This document shows positions 1 to 7,305 of a stretch of 43,028 bases of DNA, piece after piece (positions within the stretch are counted from its first letter, which is position 1; every line of letters begins with the position of its first letter). Made by a program: the position numbers and the translations under genes. Source of the stretch: a virus; IMG/VR virus record IMGVR_UViG_3300042549_003563, positions 1 to 43,028 of that record. The stretch is one strand, 5' to 3'. A model generated the notes under the pieces. That model was given only the letters and a program-made list of their open reading frames with translations, searched no databases and had not been told where the DNA came from.

Positions 1-127
1 GTCTGGCGTTGCCGCCAGAACTGTCACCCGTGTTTTTCCATCGTGTCGAATGCCAACCACATAGCCGCAGGTCCAAGCCGCTTCAGGCCTGCCGTCCTTC
101 TCGGCTGATGCCAAAACATAGTCGCCC
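1..127. repeat. Terminal direct repeat, left copy (circular contig overlap)
   Basis: Bases 1-127 are identical to 42902-43028. A gene open at both contig ends is continuous only if the two copies are merged. A length of exactly 127 matches a common maximum assembler k-mer, so this is most simply the overlap left by a circular assembly graph, not a biological terminal repeat. Confidence 0.95.
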
Positions 128-144
128 AATTTCGTATCGTTCAT
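1..144 (-). CDS. 5' part of a junction-spanning hypothetical gene
   Basis: This is the beginning of the gene listed at 42596-43028. The ATG at 144-142 lies 9 bases after an AAAGGGA ribosome-binding site (about 160-154). The first residues read MNDTKLGDYVLASAEKDGRP and the frame stays open to base 1, which equals base 42902 in the right-hand copy. Joined, the product is about 149 residues. The ATG lies about 25 bases downstream of the T-run of the structured RNA/terminator at 169-270, so this gene may begin a new transcript or be reached by read-through. No family was recognised. Confidence 0.8.
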   Translation of the reverse strand, partial: MNDTKLGDYVLASAEKDGRPEAAWTCGYVVGIRHDGKTRVTVLAATPD

Positions 145-168
145 CGTTGTCGTCCCTTTCGTTGTGTC

Positions 169-270
169 AAAAAAACAAGCCCCGCACAGCCGCATAATGC
201 AGCGTAAGGGATCAGCTTACCAGTCAGCACCTTGCCGACATTGCACGCTATCCTTGTGCTGTGTGCGGGG
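169..270 (-). ncRNA. Multibranched structured RNA ending in a terminator-like U-tract
   Basis: On the minus strand the outer stem pairs CCCCGCA (270-264) with TGCGGGG (186-180), extended by CAGC/GCTG across a 2-base bulge. Inside are AGCGT/ACGCT (249-245 with 205-201), a hairpin GTCGGC-AAGGT-GCTGAC, and a hairpin GTAAG-CTGATCC-CTTAC. The outer stem is followed by CTTGTTTTTTT (179-169). It could be a terminator with an unusually large branched head or a small processed RNA. It is not a tRNA: there is no T-arm motif and no 3' CCA. Pairings were found by eye. Confidence 0.5.
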
Positions 271-282
271 AGTTGTTGTGCC

Positions 283-459
283 TTACCGTGTCATGCCCCG
301 CTCTACCGCTGCCAGAATCGCCGCCTGCCGCGTTGGTCCGATCTTGTCCAGCCGATCCATTAGCGACTTCGGGATGCGTACCAAACAGGTCACCGCATCC
401 GGCTTGTGCTTGCGAGGTCTTCCGACCTTTTGCGTTGTCACTGGAATCATTTTGTTCAT
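283..459 (-). CDS. Small ribbon-helix-helix-like DNA-binding protein
   Basis: 58 residues. After a basic stretch (VGRPRKHKPD) comes a segment typical of CopG/Arc-type ribbon-helix-helix repressors: a short beta strand (AVTCLVRIP) followed by two helices (KSLMDRLDKIG, TRQAAILAAVERG). The start chosen is the ATG at 459, about 8 bases after CAGGA; an ATG at 468 is possible but sits almost on that site. A CA-repeat leader (CACACACA) precedes it. It is the last gene of the P1 operon before the structured RNA at 169-270. A role as phage transcriptional regulator is inferred from fold and size only. Confidence 0.65.
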   Translation of the reverse strand: MNKMIPVTTQKVGRPRKHKPDAVTCLVRIPKSLMDRLDKIGPTRQAAILAAVERGMTR

Positions 460-497
460 CGAAATCATCCTGATTGTGTGTGTGTGAAAATTGCCCG

Positions 498-752
498 TCA
501 GTCTGTGCACATCGCCAGCCGCATTGCTTCACCCGCCGCGTGCACCAGAGCTTCCTGCCTTGTGTGGACCATAGTTATGCGGCCCCCTGCCGCAAAATTC
601 ACCGCCCATGATCCATTTTTTTTGTAAATCTCAACCCTATCTCCATCAGCCAGATCCGCAACGTACTTCGCCCCCTCAACCCTGAATTCCGTCGTGTGCG
701 TAATCAACCCGGTTGCGGTGAGGATTGATGTCTTTACTTTTGTTGGTTGCAT
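498..752 (-). CDS. Hypothetical small protein (84 aa)
   Basis: Starts at the ATG at 752, directly behind CACACAGGGGGCACACAC, where AGGGGG is the ribosome-binding site. The longer open frame upstream merely translates the repeated hairpin leader. The product has alternating beta-like segments (YVADLADGDRVEIYKKNG, WAVNFAAGGRITMVHT) and a C-terminal helix. No family recognised. It is the third gene of the P1 operon. Confidence 0.65.
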   Translation of the reverse strand: MQPTKVKTSILTATGLITHTTEFRVEGAKYVADLADGDRVEIYKKNGSWAVNFAAGGRITMVHTRQEALVHAAGEAMRLAMCTD

Positions 753-764
753 GTGTGTGCCCCC

Positions 765-812
765 TGTGTGAAAGATTGAAAATGAACCCCTGCCGGTTGA
801 CGGGGGGAAGTG
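765..812 (-). promoter_or_regulatory. Hairpin plus CA-rich leader, copy A
   Basis: 48 bases matching 1007-1054 at 44 positions. On the minus strand it contains a GC hairpin (outer CCCC/GGGG, inner CCG/CGG, loop TCAAC), then TTCATTTTCAATCTTTCACA, then the AGGGGG ribosome-binding site of the next gene. The T-run is weak for an intrinsic terminator, so it may act as a partial terminator, a processing site or a translation-control leader. Confidence 0.6.
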
Positions 813-832
813 TTGTCGGCCTGCCAGACTAA

Positions 833-991
833 TCAAATCTCAACGGCGACCTCGCTCAACTTAAGCCCGTAGTCTGTGGCGAATTGCTGCATTGCTTCTT
901 GTTCGTTCGGCCATTCGTCACGGCTAAACTCGCAGCCTTCAATTGCCGCCGACTTTGCTGGATTTGTACAGATAACGTAGTATGTGCCCAT
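833..991 (-). CDS. Hypothetical small protein (52 aa)
   Basis: The ATG at 991 follows CACACACAAGGGGAACGCACA, in which AAGGGGA is the ribosome-binding site. The product begins MGTYYVICTNPAKSA and is mostly acidic (SRDEWPNEQEAMQQF). The upstream in-frame extension is the repeated leader and is not counted. No family recognised. Second gene of the P1 operon. Confidence 0.65.
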   Translation of the reverse strand: MGTYYVICTNPAKSAAIEGCEFSRDEWPNEQEAMQQFATDYGLKLSEVAVEI

Positions 992-1006
992 TGTGCGTTC
1001 CCCTTG

Positions 1007-1054
1007 TGTGTGAAAGATTGAGAATGAACCCCCGCCGATTGACGGGGGAAAGTG
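1007..1054 (-). promoter_or_regulatory. Hairpin plus CA-rich leader, copy B
   Basis: Second copy of the module at 765-812. The hairpin pairs CCCCCG (1048-1043) with CGGGGG (1034-1029), followed by TTCATTCTCAATCTTTCACA and the AAGGGGA ribosome-binding site of the 991-833 gene. Conservation of hairpin and CA tract between two adjacent intergenic gaps suggests function or a recent duplication. Confidence 0.6.
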
Positions 1055-1064
1055 TGTCGAGCTG

Positions 1065-1214
1065 TCAGCCGTCAATCATTCGATAAATGACGAACTGAAT
1101 AAACGTCGGATCATCCAGAATGATCCATTTTTTAGGCTTGTCGCTGAACCGGACAGCCATCCTGTCGTTGTCGAGTTTCTTGACTTCCAACGGCTTTACT
1201 TTTTTGTTGCTCAT
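1065..1214 (-). CDS. Hypothetical small protein (49 aa)
   Basis: First gene after promoter P1. The ATG at 1214 follows a CACACACACAGGGGGCGAGGCG leader. The product starts MSNKKVKPLEVKKLDNDRMA and is lysine-rich, then hydrophobic (WIILDDPTFIQFVIYRMI). No family recognised. The position directly behind a strong promoter suggests early expression, which is an inference. Confidence 0.65.
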   Translation of the reverse strand: MSNKKVKPLEVKKLDNDRMAVRFSDKPKKWIILDDPTFIQFVIYRMIDG

Positions 1215-1314
1215 CGCCTCGCCCCCTGTGTGTGTGTTGTGTGCCAGACTCGTGTCTGATGGAAGAAGTATAATTTCATTATCGGAAATTGCAAGGGTGA
1301 TCCTGAAGAATTTT
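1215..1314 (-). promoter_or_regulatory. Promoter P1 with 5'-terminal hairpin leader
   Basis: On the minus strand, TTGCAA (1294-1289), 16 bases, then TATACT (1272-1267) form a sigma70-type promoter. The block 1265-1314 matches 37360-37409 at 42 of 50 positions, including 22 consecutive identical bases across the spacer and -35. Transcription would begin near 1259, exactly where a CAGAC-ACGA-GTCTG hairpin (1258-1245) begins. A CA-repeat tract and an AGGGGG ribosome-binding site follow. It drives the genes from 1214 down to 283. Confidence 0.7.
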
Positions 1315-1351
1315 AGAAAGAAAAATTCAGATTGATGAAAATGCAGTGTTT

Positions 1352-2566
1352 TCACTCGTTTTCCAGTTTCGTTCGAAACGCAATCAAATCGTCATACCGC
1401 CCCGCAATGCCCCTGAAGTCCTCAATAGTCCAGCCTTCAGCGCGGAACCACTCGACGGCCCGCTCATCCTGCAGATCCTCCACGACATACACACCACCCG
1501 GACGCAACGAAAACCACAACGCCCGCACGCCTGCAACCTGATCGGGCAGGGTGTGACTACCATCGTCGATAATCAGATCCACGGGGTGTTCTGCCCGCAG
1601 CCTCTCCCGTAACGGCTCGAAGTCTGGCGACGTCATCCGGACGCAATCCAGCCCCGCAGGCGGATTCCGATCGGCCCCAATGATTCGTCCGCCCGGCGCA
1701 ACATCCTGCCACGCGCGAAGGCTCGCCCCGTTCAACACGCCGATTTCGACCACGGTTTTCGGAATCAGATCCTTCCAGAGTCGATCATAGAACGTGCCAT
1801 ATGTGTGGACTGTAACCTTATCCGAACCGTGCCGCCTCAGGGCTTCGCTGACCGGCCCTGATTGCTTTTGGATCTTGTGCGTCGTGTAATCGCCGGAAGC
1901 CTGTCCGGATGCCGCAATGGCCCGGTCGATCGCCCGCAGGTTGATCGGGATTCTGTTCGCGTCGATCCCGCCCCGACGAACTGTTCGATATCTTCGAAGA
2001 GTTGAACTCGCCGCGTCGCCATGCCGCACCCAGATCCAGCCGACGTCATTGGAGACCATCCTAAACGGCCATTGCTTGTGATAGAGCCAGTGCCCCATAT
2101 CATGCGGACTTTTGTTGTCATCGGTGACGATTGACACAAACTGATTGCCCGGATGCGTCAGCAGGTGAGCGGTACTGCGCCACCATGTGTAACCGGTCGG
2201 CCAAATTAATGCGATTTCCCCGGACGAGGGGGCCGCCCCATAAACCCGCTCGCAAAAGTCAGCACTCAAAACGTCATCGTCGTCAATTCGTGACACGACT
2301 TTCCGGCCTGCCGGCAGTGCGTAGTCCGCCCCGTACAGTTGCCAAGTGTCATGCCAGACCGGGACCACCTCGCAGCCCGTTTGTTCGTAAAGAAACAGCC
2401 GCGTTTGTGCGTACGGATCTTTGGGCGATTGTGCCAAATGGATGATCGGCTTCTGCGTCTGATATCGCAGTGCGGGGAAACTTGTGTGCTCTGTGATTGC
2501 CAATCGCCGACGGCTCAAATCCGGATCGGTGAAAACGCTCTGAATCACAATGCAATGCGGTATCAT
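1352..2566 (-). CDS. Glycosyltransferase-like / SAM methyltransferase fusion
   Basis: 404 residues. The start ATG overlaps the upstream stop as ATGA (2566-2563). Residues 1-215 resemble the putative rhamnosyltransferase family (GT-A-like), with an acidic RIDDDD motif at 93-98 expected to hold metal and sugar-nucleotide. Residues 245-404 are a class I SAM methyltransferase of the macrocin/cephalosporin-hydroxylase-like type: GSDK at 247, VVEIGVLNGAS at 272-282 (motif I), IDDGSHT at 333-339, GGVYVVEDL at 357-365. With its upstream partner it probably builds or caps a glycan on the virion or host surface. Last gene of the late operon; substrate unknown. Confidence 0.75.
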   Translation of the reverse strand: MIPHCIVIQSVFTDPDLSRRRLAITEHTSFPALRYQTQKPIIHLAQSPKDPYAQTRLFLYEQTGCEVVPVWHDTWQLYGADYALPAGRKVVSRIDDDDVLSADFCERVYGAAPSSGEIALIWPTGYTWWRSTAHLLTHPGNQFVSIVTDDNKSPHDMGHWLYHKQWPFRMVSNDVGWIWVRHGDAASSTLRRYRTVRRGGIDANRIPINLRAIDRAIAASGQASGDYTTHKIQKQSGPVSEALRRHGSDKVTVHTYGTFYDRLWKDLIPKTVVEIGVLNGASLRAWQDVAPGGRIIGADRNPPAGLDCVRMTSPDFEPLRERLRAEHPVDLIIDDGSHTLPDQVAGVRALWFSLRPGGVYVVEDLQDERAVEWFRAEGWTIEDFRGIAGRYDDLIAFRTKLENE

Positions 2567-3603
2567 TGTCTGGCCTTGTGCGTGCTGGGATGTCTTCGCT
2601 TGACTACTCGAGCGCCTGCCCGTGCGACTCGCTTGAATGCAGGCTGATAGCCTACCTCGATTATCTCTGACTGCGTAGGCTCTGGCAACAGGCTTTCGAG
2701 AAACGCCCTCATTGCTGGCGTCCAGCCGGTTGCAAGGTGATTCAGAACACTGGCCCGAGTTGTCACCTGCTGCAATTGTTCGACTGTCATCGGCTGCGTG
2801 ATACGGGAGAAAAACGGGTGCACCGAATACGGTCGGCTTCGATACGTGTTCCCGTAAACGACCTCCCACAGCATACAATTTTGGTGCAGGTCGAAGTCTT
2901 CATAGACTTGCCGCAGCTTCGTTTTCTCCACGGTGTGTGGAAGGTGTGTCGCGTAGTCATGATTCGACCGCCCACGGTCGCGCAGTGCTCGCATGGTATT
3001 CGATTTCCTACGCTGCCAACTGTTCGACTGATCTTCACGCCACGGGTATGCTCTGGCCATTTCCAGATCGTCCCAGGTGACCGGCTTCAGCAGATAGATG
3101 TCGTCCATCATCCACACAAAATAGGGGTCGATTTCGGGGTGTGTGGCCATCGTCCACATTTTGGCCAGCATGTCCCGGAATCCGTGATTGCTCGTCATCG
3201 GGATGCGCTCTTGCGGTATCACGTGGCCCGTGTACCACGGCGGACGATCGCCCACGATTGTGCATTTGACCGGACCGCTGAAAAACGTCTCAACAGACCG
3301 AACTGAAAAACGGATCTCGTCGCCGTTGGCCCCGCCATGCCAGTACGGCCAAACAAACTGAGTGGTAGCCTCACGCCGTTTGACCGTGCCGCAGCCGCCA
3401 CAGGATGCAGGGGCAGGGCGATAAGGCCGACTCGACACCTGTGCGGATAGTCGTTCTGTTTGTGCAAAAAAGTCCGGCTGTCGTGCATACGGGCAACGCT
3501 CGCACGTGCTTTCCGCAACGGTCCCAAGGTGCACCAGATCTTTTGTGTTCCAGCAGTCATACCGCTCGCCGCGTTGCTGGCCTCTGTAGACGCAAGGTTT
3601 CAT
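2563..3603 (-). CDS. Putative glycosyltransferase with N-terminal Cys motifs
   Basis: 346 residues from the ATG at 3603, which overlaps the upstream stop as ATGA. The N-terminus has Cys4, Cys17, Cys34 and Cys37 (CERC) and a second CGGC at 68-71, probably binding zinc. From about 83 a GT-A-like domain begins (FVWPYWHGGANGDEIRFSVR), with WMMDDIYLL at 165-172 as the likely metal-binding acidic motif, similar in style to Stealth/capsule phosphosugar transferases. Translationally coupled to the 404-residue fusion downstream, so the two likely act on the same glycan. The family assignment rests on motif resemblance only. Confidence 0.55.
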   Translation of the reverse strand: MKPCVYRGQQRGERYDCWNTKDLVHLGTVAESTCERCPYARQPDFFAQTERLSAQVSSRPYRPAPASCGGCGTVKRREATTQFVWPYWHGGANGDEIRFSVRSVETFFSGPVKCTIVGDRPPWYTGHVIPQERIPMTSNHGFRDMLAKMWTMATHPEIDPYFVWMMDDIYLLKPVTWDDLEMARAYPWREDQSNSWQRRKSNTMRALRDRGRSNHDYATHLPHTVEKTKLRQVYEDFDLHQNCMLWEVVYGNTYRSRPYSVHPFFSRITQPMTVEQLQQVTTRASVLNHLATGWTPAMRAFLESLLPEPTQSEIIEVGYQPAFKRVARAGARVVKRRHPSTHKARQ

Positions 3604-4388
3604 GCTCCGGCCGCCAGCAGGGTGACTGACTGCGGAACGCCGCCAGATGTGTGCGGAACGTTGTAGCATGGCTCCCAAAATGGCCGCATCCATCCAGACG
3701 ACCATTTGCGTTTCGTCTGCTGAATGTCCCAGTGATCGCCGATAAAATCACACTGGATGTTTGCCAGACAATTCACGCCGCTGACGACTGTGCGATTTCC
3801 TGCCCCGTACCAAATGTAAGTGCTCTGCGGGTCGAGTGGACGGCCCAGCGAATCCCTTTGACGGTAAAGAAACCGCAACCCGGTTGCAATATGCCACGGG
3901 CCGTAATTGTTGCCTTCTCCCTGCAACGCGAAGTTATGCGGGCAAATGTCTTCGCCGCCCGCCGGCAATGGTGACCAAACAATTGCGAAGGCTCTTGCGT
4001 GTGGTGTTGGCGCACACCGCTTGTTTGGCGGTTGCGTCTCGTCGTACATGACTGCCCGCTCGTCCGACTCCCAGAAACAGCAGTGCTGTAATTCAGGCAA
4101 GTCTGATGCCTGCCGCTTCAGTGTATACTGCTTCGGCAGTGAATAGAACTGACAGCATGGCCACGTTGTCACGACCCCAGCCGGATCGGTGTAACTTGAC
4201 GCCCCGGTGTAGTCAATCTGCAACGTGAACTGTGTTGGTGCGACACTGTCCAGACAGCCAGCACATCCGGCAGACGGGACGATAACGCTTTCCTGCCCTG
4301 GAAAACTGGGGAAGGCACTTGGCGGAACGCTACTGAAATTCGAATACTCGCTTGCATCACCGCAATGACAACCGCAACCAAGTAGCAT
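3600..4388 (-). CDS. Hypothetical Cys-rich distal tail protein
   Basis: 262 residues. The N-terminus carries GCGCHCGDASEY, with further cysteine pairs (CAGC, CCQFY, CCFWE), which is unusual for a virion protein and could bind metal or form disulfides. Trp/Tyr-rich segments (YIWYGAGNRTVVSG, HWDIQQTKRKW) suggest a carbohydrate-facing beta protein. It follows the tape measure by three genes, where baseplate or receptor-binding proteins usually lie. It ends as ATGA with the glycosyltransferase gene. No family recognised. Confidence 0.65.
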   Translation of the reverse strand: MLLGCGCHCGDASEYSNFSSVPPSAFPSFPGQESVIVPSAGCAGCLDSVAPTQFTLQIDYTGASSYTDPAGVVTTWPCCQFYSLPKQYTLKRQASDLPELQHCCFWESDERAVMYDETQPPNKRCAPTPHARAFAIVWSPLPAGGEDICPHNFALQGEGNNYGPWHIATGLRFLYRQRDSLGRPLDPQSTYIWYGAGNRTVVSGVNCLANIQCDFIGDHWDIQQTKRKWSSGWMRPFWEPCYNVPHTSGGVPQSVTLLAAGA

Positions 4389-4389
4389 C

Positions 4390-4833
4390 TCATGGCCCTC
4401 CTATACTTTCCGACGGCGTTGGCCCGCCGCCGCCACCGCTGCCGATACTCATTGCCATTGACCCCGGCGCGCAGTTTGCCACGTACAACTGCCATTCGCC
4501 GTCTATCCATTCGGCCTTACCGTACGTGCCAGAGTCAACACTGATATCCTCACACCGATTGACAATCGTGATTTCGCGCGTCGTGATTTCCAGATCGCCG
4601 TTTGGTTTCTTCACTCTCACTCTGGCCTTCGCGAAGCTGGGGTCGGTGTCAGTGTCGACTGCTGCTAACAGGTCTTCCATGAGGATGACTTGCAGATTCA
4701 ACGGCCTCGCAATCTGTGCCCCGTACAGCTTTCGGATAATCGAAAGCACCGAATCAGACAGGCTATTCAGTCCCGCTGCCGTCAGCCTCTGGCCCTTCTC
4801 GAATCGCTGCGGAGTCTTATCGCCGATTGTCAT
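4390..4833 (-). CDS. Hypothetical tail protein (147 aa)
   Basis: Begins MTIGDKTPQRFEKGQRLTAA; the ATG at 4833 overlaps the upstream stop as ATGA. A helical N-terminal half (LNSLSDSVLSIIRKLYGAQ) is followed by a beta-rich half and a glycine-rich tail (SIGSGGGGGPTPSES). The next ATG follows its stop after one base, with GGAGGG as ribosome-binding site. Probably a distal tail component by position; no family recognised. Confidence 0.65.
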   Translation of the reverse strand: MTIGDKTPQRFEKGQRLTAAGLNSLSDSVLSIIRKLYGAQIARPLNLQVILMEDLLAAVDTDTDPSFAKARVRVKKPNGDLEITTREITIVNRCEDISVDSGTYGKAEWIDGEWQLYVANCAPGSMAMSIGSGGGGGPTPSESIGGP

Positions 4834-5717
4834 GCTGTCGCCGTCCAAATCGTGTTAAAATCGAACGTGGCAAATAACGGATCGCTCGAATCAGCCGCAA
4901 CCGGCTTGTCATAGTCGGCAGTGTCGTCTCTGTATTGGTGATTCCATCCGTAGACTGTACTGCCTGTCGGAGCGTTCCCGCCTTTCGCTCCTGACGTCAG
5001 ACTCTTCTGTGCCTTCTCGGTAAATCGCATTGACAGCTTTCGCGTTCCGACTTGGCCTGTCAGGCTGATTGTTGTCTGATCGGAGAGGCCTTCGAATAGT
5101 AGCGTCTCCGGAAGAAATATCTGCGGAGTTCCCGGCAATCGACAAGCCACGCTATTAACGCACCCTTTCGCGTTTGCCAGCGTCTGCCATGGAACTGACT
5201 GTAACTGATGCCATGCTATTTGATGCGTTGTGACAGCCTCCGGAACAATTGTATTGTTATCAGGTGGCAGAAGCGTCGAATCACTCAGCCACTTCATTCC
5301 ACGCCCCGGAATCGACCGGAATTCAATGTTTGAATCCTGCGAATAATCCGCCCACGTTCCGGACGGGACAAGAGGATCATTTGCTTCCGAAATGTCCCGC
5401 TCAAGTGGACTGTAAGTGATTGTGATTTTCGCCAACGTGCCAGTGTGTGTCAGTTGCTGTGTGTTCGGATCGGTGACAGTGACGACGTCAGGGCAGTTCG
5501 TTACCCGGCCGATGTCAAACGTGTCTGCAATAACGCCCGGCCAATAACTGGAGTAGCTTGCCGGAAGTCCGAACGGCCCTGATTTGTAATGCTCTGAAAT
5601 GAAGCTCCATCGGTCATCCCATGCCGTCAAAAATATCCGGGTGAACTGCAGTTCCCCGGACCTGTTGCCGCGTTCTATCGGGCTGTCTTCGTGTTCTGAA
5701 AATGCAGGATACGGCAT
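4830..5717 (-). CDS. Hypothetical distal tail / baseplate protein
   Basis: 295 residues, located 4 bases downstream of the tape-measure stop, the usual position of distal tail (Dit-like) proteins in siphoviruses. The N-terminus reads MPYPAFSEHEDSPIERGNRS, followed by an FTRIFLTAWDDRWSF segment and many beta-prone stretches. No diagnostic motif was found, so the Dit role is positional inference. Confidence 0.65.
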   Translation of the reverse strand: MPYPAFSEHEDSPIERGNRSGELQFTRIFLTAWDDRWSFISEHYKSGPFGLPASYSSYWPGVIADTFDIGRVTNCPDVVTVTDPNTQQLTHTGTLAKITITYSPLERDISEANDPLVPSGTWADYSQDSNIEFRSIPGRGMKWLSDSTLLPPDNNTIVPEAVTTHQIAWHQLQSVPWQTLANAKGCVNSVACRLPGTPQIFLPETLLFEGLSDQTTISLTGQVGTRKLSMRFTEKAQKSLTSGAKGGNAPTGSTVYGWNHQYRDDTADYDKPVAADSSDPLFATFDFNTIWTATA

Positions 5718-5721
5718 CAGT

Positions 5722-7305
5722 TTACCCCAGTATCGGAATCATTGGCATACCGCCGGAAATAGCTCCCAGCATTTGCTGTGCAACGTCCAGTGACTTCTGT
5801 TGCAGGTCCTTCTGCTCTTTCGCAATCTTAATCGCTTCGGCAGATCCTGACAGCCGCTCCTGCAACTTCTGAAACATTGCAGACGCCGAACCTCGCTCAA
5901 TCGTCTGAGCTTGCATTGCCGCTTGCCCGGCTGCCGCCGCTACCTGACCTCCAGCTGCGCCGCCCATGAAATCAACAGGGGCGAATCCTTCCCCCGGAGC
6001 TTTCTTTTCTTCCGGCTTCATTCGCTCAGCTTCTCGCTGTGCACGCACCAGAGCCAGTTCAGCGTTTGCCGCATCAATCACTGACGTTGTCGCTGCTGAA
6101 TTTGTCGGAGCCGTGAACCCTTGGAATTCTTCGAAGGCTCGCATCGTCGGTTCTGGAATCGTCAGCACCTCATCAGACAGCCCCAACTGAAAGGCGATGT
6201 TCTCGCCCAACTGTCGCGACTTCTGGTCCATCTTCGCCCACATGTTTCCGGCTGCGGTTGCGATGTTGTCCATCGCGATTTTGCTGTTTGACGTAATCCA
6301 CGAAAACGCCGCCTGTGCATACTGCGGGATTTCCTGGAACAATGCCGCCCAGACGTTGCCCATGTTTCCAGCAACTGACCCCATTACTACGCCGATGTCT
6401 TGGAAGGCGTCTCCGGTTGCGATGAACCACTCTTCCACTGACTGCAGAATTGACGCGAACGCACCGCCAACACCTTCGACGGCTTTGGTTGCATCAATCG
6501 TCCACGCCAAAAACCGATTCGCGTACGGCAACACCTGCGTTCCCAGTTCAATCGCCAGCATCTCAAGGCTGCTTTGCATCTTGGAAAACATGCCAGCGGC
6601 CGATTCTGCAACTTTGGCATTACGCCCAGCTAAACGACCGCTGCCAGTTGTTAGATCGCTTAACGCCTGTTTGACCATGGCCGCTGTAATCAGGCCTTTT
6701 TCCATGTCTTTCTTTAGGTCTATCATGTTGCGGCCTGTTGTTTCTGCAATAACAGACAGAGGCGAAAACGAGGCGTTTAGTAATTGCAGATTTTCCTGTC
6801 CTGTCAGCCTGCCAGCCTGTTCGACTTGCGATAAGGCATAGGCAAGTCTTTCCAATTTATCAACGGACCCTCCAGCTACTTCGGTCATCATGCCCATCAT
6901 GGCAACAACCTGATCTCCCTCGACTCCTGCGTGCATCATCATCGAAGATATTTTTGCCAGATCCTGCTGCCCGAAAACCGTCTTCAGGTCGATTTCCCGC
7001 AACTGCCCCAGCATGGTGTTTGCTTTGTCGGCTGAACCCAGCAGCACCTCGAATTCCATGCTGGTCTGCTCGGCTGCTGACGCAAGGCTCACCACCTTTG
7101 TGGCCATCGCCGTTATCGCAACGCCAGCAAAGGCACCTTTCAGGCCTGTAAACGCAGATCCAATCGCAGCCAACGCACCGCCGGCTTTTTTTGCGGCAGC
7201 AGTCATGCCATCCATGGCCTTTGCAGCTTTTGCGGCTTCTGAAGTGACCTTGCCCATACCCTCAGGGCTGAAGACTACTTGTGCTTCCTGGACAACTACT
7301 GCCAT
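5722..7305 (-). CDS. Tape measure protein
   Basis: 527 residues. Residues 20-60 are Ala/Gly-rich helical (AAKAAKAMDGMTAAAKKAGG) with a hydrophobic run (GAFAGVAITAMATKVVSLAS), followed by the tape-measure domain pattern around 70-230 (EFEVLLGSADKANTMLGQLR, LPYANRFLAW). The C-terminal half has coiled-coil Gln/Ala stretches. At roughly 0.15 nm per residue this implies a tail of about 80 nm. The ATG overlaps the stop of the frameshifted chaperone by one base (TAATG at 7305). Confidence 0.88.
   Translation of the reverse strand: MAVVVQEAQVVFSPEGMGKVTSEAAKAAKAMDGMTAAAKKAGGALAAIGSAFTGLKGAFAGVAITAMATKVVSLASAAEQTSMEFEVLLGSADKANTMLGQLREIDLKTVFGQQDLAKISSMMMHAGVEGDQVVAMMGMMTEVAGGSVDKLERLAYALSQVEQAGRLTGQENLQLLNASFSPLSVIAETTGRNMIDLKKDMEKGLITAAMVKQALSDLTTGSGRLAGRNAKVAESAAGMFSKMQSSLEMLAIELGTQVLPYANRFLAWTIDATKAVEGVGGAFASILQSVEEWFIATGDAFQDIGVVMGSVAGNMGNVWAALFQEIPQYAQAAFSWITSNSKIAMDNIATAAGNMWAKMDQKSRQLGENIAFQLGLSDEVLTIPEPTMRAFEEFQGFTAPTNSAATTSVIDAANAELALVRAQREAERMKPEEKKAPGEGFAPVDFMGGAAGGQVAAAAGQAAMQAQTIERGSASAMFQKLQERLSGSAEAIKIAKEQKDLQQKSLDVAQQMLGAISGGMPMIPILG

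Noticed and set aside
1-127. Biological direct terminal repeat
   Set aside because: The length equals a common assembly k-mer and the terminase is lambda gpA type, which makes cohesive ends, not long terminal repeats.
180-270. Seven-base CCCCGCA/TGCGGGG stem with inner hairpins looked like a tRNA acceptor stem
   Set aside because: No T-arm consensus, no anticodon arm of proper size and the 3' end runs into a T-run, so it is not a tRNA.
1352-2878. Longer 508-residue version of the glycosyltransferase-methyltransferase gene
   Set aside because: The extra 104 residues overlap the upstream gene; the ATG in the ATGA overlap at 2566 fits the operon style.
2737-3306. 189-codon plus-strand open frame
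   Set aside because: Antisense to the glycosyltransferase gene, no ribosome-binding site, and composition typical of a GC-rich shadow.
6197-6841. 214-codon plus-strand open frame opposite the tape measure
   Set aside because: Antisense shadow; the tape-measure frame has clear family features.
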